Shown here: piece after piece, positions 9,888-16,867 of the stretch
How positions within the stretch are numbered: position 1 is the first letter of the stretch
How the letters are laid out: each line of letters starts with the position of its first letter
From: an uncultured Erysipelotrichaceae bacterium
Lineage (GTDB): Bacteria > Bacillota_I > Bacilli_A > Erysipelotrichales > Erysipelotrichaceae
Reading direction: 5' to 3'
DNA length: 34,589 nucleotides
Assembly: GCA_900315225.1 (NCBI GenBank)
Contig: OMYM01000329.1
Coordinates: forward strand, 1 to 34,589
Made by a program: the position numbers and the translations under genes
Notes under the pieces: model-generated
The model's database searches: none
Told to the model about the DNA's origin: nothing
What the model saw: only the letters and a program-made list of their open reading frames with translations

Positions 9888-10783
9888 CGTTTCCACCTCA
9901 GGTATCTATTTACCGATAGCAAGCTGCCAAGCAAGCCAACGCCAACCCCCATTCCAAACAAGAACAAAGCCTCATAGTAGATATACGGGTTTGGCTGCGC
10001 CAGCCTGAACATGTTCGAGACAATGATCCCTTCTGTCCTCGTGTACAACGTGTTATACGACCACACCGTCACGATAATCGGAATCAACGAACCGATTGTA
10101 CCGATAATCACCCCCTCGAACAAAAACGGCGAACGAATAAACATATTTGTGGCACCGACATTCCTCATGATGTCAATCTCATCCTGCCTTGCGTAGATTG
10201 TCAGCTTGATCGTGTTCTGGATCAAGAATACCGCCAGAATGCACAATCCACCAACCAGGAACGTTCCAAAACGACGAATTGCCTGTAGCGCCGAAACAAT
10301 GTCCAGCGTGCTTTGCCCGCCATAAGACACATTGGCAATCCCGGCAATTGACTTGATTTGCCCGGCAACCACGGAAATATCGTATCCACTGTGAACCGTA
10401 ACATAATACGCATCATGCATGTAGTTGTCATCGCGGAAACCCTCGAACAACTGCTGCGTCCTTTCATCATCCTCCCACATCTGCAGAAAATATTCGTACT
10501 CTTGTTCCTTGGTGTAGTAGGTGATTTCATTGACACCTTCGATCTTAGCGATCTGGTTGCGTATCGCCAGCTCTTCCTCTGGCGTCTCATGATCAAAATC
10601 AATCATTGCCGAGATCATGACTCCTTCCTCGAAATTCGTTGTGAATTTCGTTAAGTGATAGGTAAATATGGCAAACACCGAGACAATGATCAATGTCATT
10701 GTAACCGCAACCGCCGAGGAAAGCGCCATCGCCCAGTGTCTCGCAACCCCGCGAAACCCCTCTATCAATGGCCTACTGATCAT
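9884..10783 (-). CDS. ftsX: Cell division ABC transporter permease FtsX
   Basis: About 299 residues with a membrane helix near the N-terminus (about 20-45), an extracellular domain (about 50-165) and three further helices toward the C-terminus, the FtsX layout. With FtsE it couples ATP hydrolysis in the cytoplasm to activation of cell-wall hydrolases outside. The start lies inside the end of ftsE, in another frame. The ATG at 10783 is 11 bases from GGAGG; the ATG at 10792 is only two bases from it, so I prefer the downstream one, though three extra residues are possible. The stop overlaps the next gene's ATG, which implies translational coupling to its likely effector, the M23 hydrolase. Confidence 0.93.
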   Translation of the reverse strand: MISRPLIEGFRGVARHWAMALSSAVAVTMTLIIVSVFAIFTYHLTKFTTNFEEGVMISAMIDFDHETPEEELAIRNQIAKIEGVNEITYYTKEQEYEYFLQMWEDDERTQQLFEGFRDDNYMHDAYYVTVHSGYDISVVAGQIKSIAGIANVSYGGQSTLDIVSALQAIRRFGTFLVGGLCILAVFLIQNTIKLTIYARQDEIDIMRNVGATNMFIRSPFLFEGVIIGTIGSLIPIIVTVWSYNTLYTRTEGIIVSNMFRLAQPNPYIYYEALFLFGMGVGVGLLGSLLSVNRYLRWKR

Positions 10784-11465
10784 GGCGCACATAACCTCCT
10801 TCTTTCAAGTCTGCCACGATATGCCCGTGTTCAAGGACAATCGTCCTCTTGCGAAACTTGTTGACAAGCGTCAAATCATGCGTAACCATCAGGATGGTCG
10901 TTCCATATGTCAGGTTAATCTTTTCAAGTAGCTCCATGATCTCATCCGACTTGCCCGGGTCAAGGTTTCCCGTTGGCTCATCCGCAATCAATACTTTCGG
11001 CCTATTCGCCAGCGCTCTTGCGATCGCGACACGTTGCTGCTGTCCGCCCGACAATTCCTTTGGAAAAGAGTTTCCTTTGTCGTTCAAGGAAACAACATCC
11101 ATCACTTCCCTGACCCTTCTTTGGATCTGGGGCTTCTTCATGTTAATCACTTCAAGAGCATACGCAATGTTTTCAAACACTGTCTTCGTTGGCAATAGTC
11201 GGTAGTCTTGGAATACAACACCGATATTACGCCTATAGATCGGCACTTGCCTCGCCTTCAACTCTCCGACATTGATGCCAACGACCTTGACCATCCCCTT
11301 GGTCGGTGTTTCCTCGCCATCCAAGAGCTTAATCAACGTTGATTTTCCCGAACCCGTGGGACCGATAATATACACAAATTCCCCTTGGTCCACCTTGACA
11401 TTAATGTCATACAGCGCATTCGTTCCGTTTTTATATCGCTTGAACACATGCATGCATTCTATCAT
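10773..11465 (-). CDS. ftsE: Cell division ABC transporter ATP-binding protein FtsE
   Basis: A 230-residue ABC ATPase of standard FtsE length. Walker A is GPTGSGKST (residues about 35-43), the Q-loop is VVFQDYRLLPTKTVFENIA, the signature is LSGGQQQR and Walker B is VLIADEPTGNLDP. The FQDYRLLP wording is typical of FtsE rather than of LolD-type ATPases. It starts 25 bases after the yitT-like gene, with AAAGGA as ribosome binding site, and overlaps ftsX. Confidence 0.96.
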   Translation of the reverse strand: MIECMHVFKRYKNGTNALYDINVKVDQGEFVYIIGPTGSGKSTLIKLLDGEETPTKGMVKVVGINVGELKARQVPIYRRNIGVVFQDYRLLPTKTVFENIAYALEVINMKKPQIQRRVREVMDVVSLNDKGNSFPKELSGGQQQRVAIARALANRPKVLIADEPTGNLDPGKSDEIMELLEKINLTYGTTILMVTHDLTLVNKFRKRTIVLEHGHIVADLKEGGYVRHDQ

Positions 11466-11490
11466 AGAAGTATCCTTTCATTGTATCTCG

Positions 11491-12342
11491 TCAGACTTTC
11501 GCCGAACTGTACGTAAAGCCTTCCCCATGCATATCCGTGGCATCTGTCGTAATGACAAACGCCTTGTCATCGATTTCCCTGACCAACTCGACCAGCTTGA
11601 TGTATTCACGGGAAGACACAACGCATAACAGCATTTTCTTGGCATCGCCGGTATATCCGCCGATTGCGTCAATCACCGTGCAGCCACGCCTGATGTCCTT
11701 CTGTATCGCCTTGGCGATGGCTTCCCATTCATCGGAAATAATCTGTACAGACTTGGCATTGCTTTGACCAAGCCCTAGCACCTTGTCCACGGCAACACCG
11801 GACGCAAACACCGACAACATGCCAAGCAGTGTCTCCTCAAGCCCATACGCCAAAAGCCCGCAACAAACCGTCAGCGTGTCCACCAGCACGACAAGCGTGG
11901 AGATCTTGATTCCTGTCACCCTATGCAAGACAAGGGGCGGAATATCCATTCCGCCAGTGCTGGCACCAGTGCGCATGACAATCCCAATGCCCACCCCGCC
12001 AGTGACACCCGCCCAAAACGATGCAAGCATGGGATCTATTTCAACGCCAGCTCCACTTTTCAACAGCATTGTGGTAAACACTGGATACAGCAATGAAGAC
12101 AACAATGTCTTCATTGCAAACTCTTTGCCCAGGATCCATCCCCCAACCGCCAAAAGCACCAAAACGCTGACATTCGCAAACAACGTTTCGTCTATGTGGA
12201 AGAAAGGCTCCAAGGCAACCGCAAGCCCGGCAACCCCGCCCGAAAGAATATTGTACGGCAATACAAACATCTCCACGGACACCGCTAGGATAAACGTCCC
12301 AAGCGCTACTTCCACAAAATCCATCAATCTTTTTCCAATCAT
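11491..12342 (-). CDS. YitT family membrane protein (DUF161/DUF2179)
   Basis: About 283 residues. The N-terminal two thirds contain several hydrophobic helices with the family motif NILSGGVAGLAVAL; the last 80 residues are a soluble DUF2179 domain (about 200-280). The biochemical role of YitT proteins is unknown. It is the first gene of the operon that continues into ftsEX. The frame extends further upstream into the divergent VanZ-like gene, which cannot be coding. A perfect extended -10 sits at 12353-12361, so only ATG 12354, 12342 or 12324 are plausible. I chose 12342, which keeps the basic residues before the first helix but leaves almost no leader; 12324 has the purine tract GGAAAAAG ahead of it. 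Confidence 0.88.
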   Translation of the reverse strand: MIGKRLMDFVEVALGTFILAVSVEMFVLPYNILSGGVAGLAVALEPFFHIDETLFANVSVLVLLAVGGWILGKEFAMKTLLSSLLYPVFTTMLLKSGAGVEIDPMLASFWAGVTGGVGIGIVMRTGASTGGMDIPPLVLHRVTGIKISTLVVLVDTLTVCCGLLAYGLEETLLGMLSVFASGVAVDKVLGLGQSNAKSVQIISDEWEAIAKAIQKDIRRGCTVIDAIGGYTGDAKKMLLCVVSSREYIKLVELVREIDDKAFVITTDATDMHGEGFTYSSAKV

Positions 12343-12352
12343 AGCGGGTATC

Positions 12353-12361
12353 ATTATATCA
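12353..12361 (-). promoter_or_regulatory. Extended -10 promoter of the yitT-ftsEX-M23-S41-uvrB operon
   Basis: The minus strand reads TGA TATAAT, a perfect extended -10. No consensus -35 stands at the usual distance. Transcription would start near 12346, only about four bases before the ATG at 12342. Confidence 0.7.
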
Positions 12362-12379
12362 TGGTCAAAGGAGGTTCGT

Positions 12380-12838
12380 ATGAAAAGAAAAATACCAGTC
12401 GCCTGGGTGATTGTCGCCCTGTATATCTTGTTTATATTCTCCAATTCATACATGAATGGAGACATATCCGCCATGGAATCCGGCACATTGACACGCTTTC
12501 TGCTGTCACTGCTTGCCAAGATACACCTGTATTTTGAATTTGACAGTTTTCATTTCTTTATCCGCAAGCTCGCCCATTTCAGCGAATACCTAGTTCTTGG
12601 CGCACTCGTTTTCAATGCCAACGACCATCATCCCCTGCCCTTGCCAAGATACGTTCCAAACGTAATCTTCATGATCGCCATCCCGCTATGCGACGAATGC
12701 CTGCAGACATTTGTTCCCGGCAGGGCAGGTATGTTCACCGACTGCCTGATCGACATGTCCGGCTATCTTATCGGGACTTTCCTGCCAATGTTGAGCGGGG
12801 CATGCATGAAGGCAATTGCATCGCGGAGGCACACCTGA
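12380..12838 (+). CDS. VanZ-like family membrane protein
   Basis: A 152-residue protein on the plus strand, one of the few plus-strand units in the window. AAAGGAGG lies five bases before the ATG. The VanZ signature is present: a first helix ending in FSNS, RKLAHFSEY in the middle, and DECLQTF..GR..MFTDCLIDMSGYLIG toward the end; four membrane helices fit. VanZ of enterococci gives low-level teicoplanin resistance, but most family members have no known role. It is divergent from the yitT-like operon with overlapping promoter space, and its 3' end overlaps the 3' end of the transglutaminase-like gene by 71 bases. Confidence 0.9.
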   Translation: MKRKIPVAWVIVALYILFIFSNSYMNGDISAMESGTLTRFLLSLLAKIHLYFEFDSFHFFIRKLAHFSEYLVLGALVFNANDHHPLPLPRYVPNVIFMIAIPLCDECLQTFVPGRAGMFTDCLIDMSGYLIGTFLPMLSGACMKAIASRRHT

Positions 12839-13622
12839 CATGCGTTTCATCAAAAACCATGTCGCTTTCATTGAAGTACATATATGAGTCATCTATGTCG
12901 TCCCACGTCAAGTCAACGTTATAGAAGTCTCCCTCCAGCCTGACAATGTTCCATGCATGCTCGCCATCGCTCGTTTCTCCCGAGACGTAGTATGTGTCAA
13001 TGCCCATGGCGTTCATGATGTATTGGAATGCACGGGAATACCCAGCGCATACGCTCTCTCCCGACACAATCGCGCCAAAGGCCGATTGGGGATGCTCTGC
13101 GCCTTCCTTGTAATTTACCCTTCTAACAAGCTCGTCATGGGCGGCTTTTTCTTTTTCCCTATCTGTCTCAAGGCGTGAACACTGCGCTATGATCGCTTGC
13201 GCTTCTTTATTAAATATGCGGCTATTGTAGTCCAGGTTTTCCGCCAGTGAATTAAAGTCCATGGTGACCGACACCACGCCATTGTCTTGCGGCCTGTATT
13301 CAAAGCCAAACCCACTGTCCAGCCAGAATATTTCGGGATGGTCGAAATACACCGCGTGCATTGCCTCGGAAAGCTCCTCAGGATCCACATGCGCCAATGG
13401 CACAAAGCTATCCTCCCTATTCAGCGCTGCCTTTACCGCCTGCCCATACACCTGCTTCTGCGCGCTGGAAAGAAACTGATAGTAAGGCGTGAACGCTTCA
13501 TAGCCTATGTCATGTTCCTTGCTTCTGTCGGACAACTCCAGGCCCACTAACGCATATACCCCCACGCATATGACGCTCAGCAGCCCGATCAGCCCCATCA
13601 GCAAGCCGTTGAATCTCTTCAT
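12768..13622 (-). CDS. Membrane-anchored transglutaminase-like protein
   Basis: A 284-residue protein with an N-terminal signal or anchor (about 5-28) and a C-terminal transglutaminase-like core (about 170-250). The papain-like triad is visible: Cys192 in GESVCAGYSRAFQYIMNAMGI, His222 in GEHAWNIV and Asp237 in FYNVDLTWDD. Bacterial members act as proteases, cross-linkers or cell-wall related hydrolases; the substrate is unknown. The ATG at 13622 is two bases after the stop of the M23 gene, so it is translated by coupling, with no strong ribosome binding site of its own. The last 24 codons lie opposite the 3' end of the VanZ-like gene; the final residues do not look like a conserved part of the fold. 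Confidence 0.85.
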   Translation of the reverse strand: MKRFNGLLMGLIGLLSVICVGVYALVGLELSDRSKEHDIGYEAFTPYYQFLSSAQKQVYGQAVKAALNREDSFVPLAHVDPEELSEAMHAVYFDHPEIFWLDSGFGFEYRPQDNGVVSVTMDFNSLAENLDYNSRIFNKEAQAIIAQCSRLETDREKEKAAHDELVRRVNYKEGAEHPQSAFGAIVSGESVCAGYSRAFQYIMNAMGIDTYYVSGETSDGEHAWNIVRLEGDFYNVDLTWDDIDDSYMYFNESDMVFDETHVRCASAMQLPSCMPRSTLAGKSR

Positions 13623-13624
13623 AA

Positions 13625-15169
13625 TCAGTATCCAAAAATGTCCTCCGGCCTTAACCTGCATGGAGCTCCAACGCCAGAAGAACACCTTCTCGCCAACGCT
13701 GCCGTGCCCCAGCCGCAGCCAAACGATAAATCACCATTCCAAGTCGTCGCATATGTAGTAAATAGATCGGCCGATCCAAGATAAAAAATCTCTATGTGGC
13801 AATGCGCGCCCGAGCTATTGCCCGATGTTCCAACGCGACCAATGACATCGCCGGCATTCACAATGGATCCCTGCGCAATAGGCGAGCCAAGCTCCATGTG
13901 CAGATATTTCACCGCATACAGACTCCCGTTGACCTTGGTCAAAAGATACACCTGGTTACCACCCATGGGCGATCCAGACCCACCGCATTGGCAACCAATA
14001 TACCCATATGTCGGGCATCCATCCGATGATTTCAAGATAACCCCATTACCCACGGCACGGATTCTTGTCCCGATGGGAGCCGCAAAGTCATAACCAAGAT
14101 GCACATAGCCAGAACTATACGCCCATGTCCCAGCGCTTCTCACAGCCCCTGGAACTGGATATATCCACCCCTGGCTTGCGGCAGCGTTAACGGCAGCTTC
14201 TGCCTCAGCAGCAGCTTCAGCGTCAATGCCAGACTCCGCAAATGTCTCAGATATCACAGTAGCCGCATATTTTTCAGGATGCAGCACAGAATCAGGAACA
14301 TTGTCCAACTCATCGCTAATGCTGTTCATCTTCTTGACAATATCCTCCATGTCCGCAACAACCGTGGCGGACCTCGCCTCCAGTTCTGCCTGTTGTTTCT
14401 CGTACTCTTCCTGCACCATCTCCGCTAGATACTGCTTGGCGAGAACATCGTTTCTCTTATTCTCCAGGTTTTCCTTGTTTTCAGCGATTTCATTCGTCAA
14501 GACAACCAACTGCGACTGCTCTTGATTCAAAGCTTCCTTTGCGTCATCCAGTGCCGCCACTGCCTCTTCGATTTCCCCTGCCACCCGATTATCGAATTGC
14601 GTGACAGACGAAAACGCCGCAACAATCCTAAGCAAGTCCCCAAACGTCTTGGCGCCAAGCAAGACATCCGCATAAGAGTTGAGTCGCATGTTCACTTGAT
14701 AGAAGGATATCCTATCCTTCACCTTCTCTTTCAGATCGCTCAGCTCTTCTTCCTTCGCCAATATACCCCTTTCGGTGGCCTCGACCTCCAGCTGAAGAGT
14801 CGCAATCTGCACTTCGTTGTCATCGATTTTTGCCTGCAGGGCGCTGATCTCATTGCTTAATTCCTTGGACTCTTGACGGTATTGCTCGATCTCCAAGCCA
14901 TACATCGCCAGATTCTCGCTAATAGCTTCTTTCTCTGTATCCAGGGACGCCAACGTCCCTTGAAGCGACTCGGAAGTGGACTTTACATATTCCCGATATG
15001 CCTCGCACGCCTGGTAATCCTCCATTCCTTGTATCTGGTCCGAGACACACCGTTCCATCCAATACGATGTATCGGTGTAGTCCACATCTTCTTCTGCCCA
15101 TGCAGACAATGTGCAACCTATGATTAACGCCGCCAACAGCGTTGCCATTAGAATCTTTTTCCTTGCCAT
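13625..15169 (-). CDS. Second coiled-coil M23 metallopeptidase (PcsB/CwlO-like paralogue)
   Basis: A 514-residue paralogue of the hydrolase at 8460-9887, with the same order: export signal, YTD..YW..C head, coiled coil (about 70-285), M23 domain (about 335-470). Zinc site residues are His357, Asp361 (HLGYD), His456 and His458 (HCHIE). The same GCPTYGYIG..CGG insert and Cys-containing tail are present. An Ala/Glu-rich linker (about 312-332) is extra. IIGC at residues 16-19 also fits a lipobox, so it may be a lipoprotein; AWA|EE would be the alternative signal peptidase I site. The basic RKK after Met1 supports the start at 15169, although that ATG is only six bases past a perfect -10. It forms an operon with the transglutaminase-like gene. 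Confidence 0.9.
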   Translation of the reverse strand: MARKKILMATLLAALIIGCTLSAWAEEDVDYTDTSYWMERCVSDQIQGMEDYQACEAYREYVKSTSESLQGTLASLDTEKEAISENLAMYGLEIEQYRQESKELSNEISALQAKIDDNEVQIATLQLEVEATERGILAKEEELSDLKEKVKDRISFYQVNMRLNSYADVLLGAKTFGDLLRIVAAFSSVTQFDNRVAGEIEEAVAALDDAKEALNQEQSQLVVLTNEIAENKENLENKRNDVLAKQYLAEMVQEEYEKQQAELEARSATVVADMEDIVKKMNSISDELDNVPDSVLHPEKYAATVISETFAESGIDAEAAAEAEAAVNAAASQGWIYPVPGAVRSAGTWAYSSGYVHLGYDFAAPIGTRIRAVGNGVILKSSDGCPTYGYIGCQCGGSGSPMGGNQVYLLTKVNGSLYAVKYLHMELGSPIAQGSIVNAGDVIGRVGTSGNSSGAHCHIEIFYLGSADLFTTYATTWNGDLSFGCGWGTAALARRCSSGVGAPCRLRPEDIFGY

Positions 15170-15175
15170 AGCGGC

Positions 15176-15184
15176 ATTATATCA
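15176..15184 (-). promoter_or_regulatory. Extended -10 promoter of the second M23 gene
   Basis: The minus strand reads TGA TATAAT. Six bases then separate it from the ATG at 15169, so the expected transcription start falls on the start codon itself. Confidence 0.7.
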
Positions 15185-15238
15185 CTTTTGCAAGCCAATG
15201 CACCACGCTCACACAAAAACACATGATTCTCCCATATG

Positions 15239-15262
15239 AAAAGACCTGTGTCACACAGATCT
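15239..15262 (-). terminator. Probable terminator after asnA
   Basis: The minus-strand stem GATCTGTG / CACAGGTC (one G-T pair) has a three-base loop and is followed by four T. It lies between the asnA stop and the promoter of the second M23 gene. Confidence 0.65.
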
Positions 15263-15269
15263 CCCATTC

Positions 15270-16280
15270 TTATAGCAAATGCATGTTATTGGCTTCGCAG
15301 ATGTCAATCATCTCCTGCGGCCAAATCGAAGCCTGTACTTCCCCAACATGCGCCTTGTTTAGCAACAACATGCAGAGCCTGCTCTGCCCGATTCCCCCGC
15401 CAATCGTATATGGCAATTCTTTGTTTATGATGGACTTATGGAACGGCAATCCAAGCCTTCCCTCGCAATGGGATGCCTGGCATTGGGAAACGATGGAATT
15501 CTCATCCACCCTGATGCCCATCGAGGAAATCTCCAGCGACCTTTGCAGGGAAGGAAGCCAGAACAACAGATCCCCATTCAAGTCCCAGTCGTCATAGTCT
15601 GGTGCCCTGCCGTCATGCGGCCTGCCGCTGATCTCCAAAGGCTTGCCAATCTGCTTAATGAACACACATTTCTTATCGCTGGTAATCCTGTCTTCTCTCT
15701 CCTTGGGTGAAAGCAAGGGATACATATCCTCCAACTCTTGGGAAGTGATAAAGAACACATCGTCCGCCAAATGACATACCGCCTGGGGATACTTGTACCA
15801 AACCTCATGTTCCATGTGTTTGATCACCTTGAAGATATCCCTGACCGTTGCTTCCAACATTGCATCTGTCCTCTCCTGCTTGCGGATCACCTTCTCCCAA
15901 TCCCATTGGTCGACATAGACGGAATGCAAATTATCAAGCAACTCATCGCGACGAATCGCATTCATATTCGTGTACAGACCCTCGTGTACGCCAAAGCCAT
16001 ATTTCTTTAGCGCATATCTCTTCCATTTCGCCAACGACTGCACAACCTCGATCCTCTCCCCTGTCATTTCCTGGATGTCAAAGGATACCGGTCTTTCAAT
16101 GCCATTGAGATTGTCGTTCAAGCCACTGCTCCTTTGCACAAACAACGGTGCGCTGATACGCGAAAGATTCAGCTCCTTGCCAATCTCCTTCTGAAAAGTG
16201 TCCCGGATATACTTGATCGCTTCCTGCGTTTCTCTGACGGTAAGCACCGGGTCATAGTTCTCTGGAATCTGTACCTGCAT
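15270..16280 (-). CDS. asnA: Aspartate-ammonia ligase (asparagine synthetase A)
   Basis: A 336-residue AsnA of normal length, making asparagine from aspartate, ammonia and ATP in the cytosol. Family stretches include RISAPLFV near residue 42, [10 protein letters not shown] near 83, [12 protein letters not shown] near 122 and the C-terminal [14 protein letters not shown], typical of its class II aminoacyl-tRNA-synthetase fold. The start ATG has AAGGAG six bases upstream. It stands as a single-gene unit between a terminator and its own promoter. No T-box features are visible in the leader, so control by tRNA-Asn is not supported. Confidence 0.97.
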   Translation of the reverse strand: MQVQIPENYDPVLTVRETQEAIKYIRDTFQKEIGKELNLSRISAPLFVQRSSGLNDNLNGIERPVSFDIQEMTGERIEVVQSLAKWKRYALKKYGFGVHEGLYTNMNAIRRDELLDNLHSVYVDQWDWEKVIRKQERTDAMLEATVRDIFKVIKHMEHEVWYKYPQAVCHLADDVFFITSQELEDMYPLLSPKEREDRITSDKKCVFIKQIGKPLEISGRPHDGRAPDYDDWDLNGDLLFWLPSLQRSLEISSMGIRVDENSIVSQCQASHCEGRLGLPFHKSIINKELPYTIGGGIGQSRLCMLLLNKAHVGEVQASIWPQEMIDICEANNMHLL

Positions 16281-16306
16281 AATTCTCTCCTTTTAGCAAC
16301 GCAAGT

Positions 16307-16315
16307 ATTCTATCA
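16307..16315 (-). promoter_or_regulatory. Extended -10 promoter of asnA (proximal)
   Basis: The minus strand reads TGA TAGAAT, five of six bases of the -10 plus TGn, giving a leader of about 20 bases with a good Shine-Dalgarno. Confidence 0.6.
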
Positions 16316-16441
16316 CGTTTCCAATCGTTTTGGCGCATAATTTGAAAGAGGCTTTCTGAAAACATTCAGTTTCTTTTTCATGCCCATAAAATTTTCTTAT
16401 GCGCACAAAAGAAAAAGATGTCGCAAAAGCCATCCTTGGTT

Positions 16442-16450
16442 ATTATAACA
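16442..16450 (-). promoter_or_regulatory. Possible distal asnA promoter
   Basis: The minus strand reads TGT TATAAT, a perfect extended -10, about 160 bases before the asnA start. It lies back to back with the plus-strand promoter of the orphan RNA, about 45 bases away. The leader it would produce contains a small CTGAA/TTCAG hairpin but nothing I recognise as a riboswitch. Confidence 0.45.
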
Positions 16451-16492
16451 CATAAAAATTTTTAATAGTAGACTATACTTTCAATTCATATC

Positions 16493-16501
16493 TGCTATTA
16501 T
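16493..16501 (+). promoter_or_regulatory. Extended -10 promoter of the orphan structured RNA
   Basis: The plus strand reads TGC TATTAT (five of six plus TGn). Transcription would start near 16508-16510, just where the closing helix of the RNA begins. The -35 region is poor. Confidence 0.5.
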
Positions 16502-16507
16502 ATAAGT

Positions 16508-16866
16508 GCAAGAAGGAAGGTTGCCCTAGCAATCATGAACAAGCCTTCCAGGAGGTCGATATGAAAGGACCAGGAATTCGTTAAGGGCAGGCTGAAATAA
16601 ACCCTGCCGCAAGCTTCTATTACAAGTTGTTATGATCTGCTTGATTGAGCTGTAAGTCAGGCTGGGGAATCATTCATTCGAAAAAGCATTGACCGTCATC
16701 CAGCACTATAATTAGGATGCGTTCATTCGCAAAGTAGCAGAGATTCATACAGGCGTTTGATAGCATGGAATCTGAAGATCAGTAGGCGCGCACTGATCGA
16801 TATCAGCCAGATAGAACAGTGGAAAAATCGCAGATTAGAAAAAGGAAGCCAAAGCTTCCTTTTTTT
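16508..16866 (+). ncRNA. Candidate orphan structured RNA of about 355 nt, family not recognised
   Basis: This 585-base gap between asnA and the DUF4139 gene has no long reading frame but is full of paired segments on the plus strand: 16515-16520 with 16544-16549 (inner 16521-16524 with 16529-16532), 16586-16591 with 16603-16608, 16620-16624 with 16651-16655, 16661-16665 with 16700-16704, 16718-16721 with 16728-16731, 16741-16746 with 16768-16773, and a seven-pair stem 16777-16783 with 16792-16798. The 5' end 16510-16519 can pair with 16855-16864 over ten positions (one G-T), closing the molecule once the terminator stem opens. A promoter precedes it and a strong terminator ends it. I see no RNase P, SRP, 6S, tmRNA or T-box signature. 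Pairings are by eye; covariation has not been tested. Confidence 0.55.
16561..16584 (+). CDS. Seven-codon mini reading frame MKGPGIR inside the orphan RNA
   Basis: AGGAGG at 16550-16555 stands exactly five bases before an ATG, followed by seven sense codons (M-K-G-P-G-I-R) and TAA. This is one of the best initiation sites in the window, yet it leads to a heptapeptide. GGTC (16554-16557) can pair with GACC (16568-16571), placing the start codon in the loop and partly hiding the Shine-Dalgarno. It may be a leader peptide, a ribosome-docking site or chance; no downstream plus-strand gene exists for it to attenuate. Confidence 0.4.
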   Translation: MKGPGIR

Positions 16867-16867
16867 T
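16844..16867 (+). terminator. Terminator of the orphan RNA, also usable from the other strand
   Basis: GGAAGC-CAAA-GCTTCC is followed by eight T on the plus strand. On the minus strand the same stem is followed by five T, so it can also end the DUF4139 operon, whose stop codon lies in the plus-strand T-run. Confidence 0.85.

Noticed and set aside
12343-12519. Longer N-terminus for the YitT-like protein
   Set aside because: It would run through the promoter and into the divergent VanZ-like gene, and the residues do not resemble the family.
16281-16866. T-box or amino-acid riboswitch ahead of asnA
   Set aside because: No T-box sequence or specifier loop on the minus strand, and the structured part ends before the asnA promoters and is better supported on the plus strand.
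16508-16866. RNase P RNA, SRP RNA or 6S RNA as identity of the orphan RNA
   Set aside because: The conserved GAAAGTCC and ACAGAA blocks of RNase P, the GGAAGC-AGC core of SRP RNA and the large central bubble of 6S are all missing or unfit in size.
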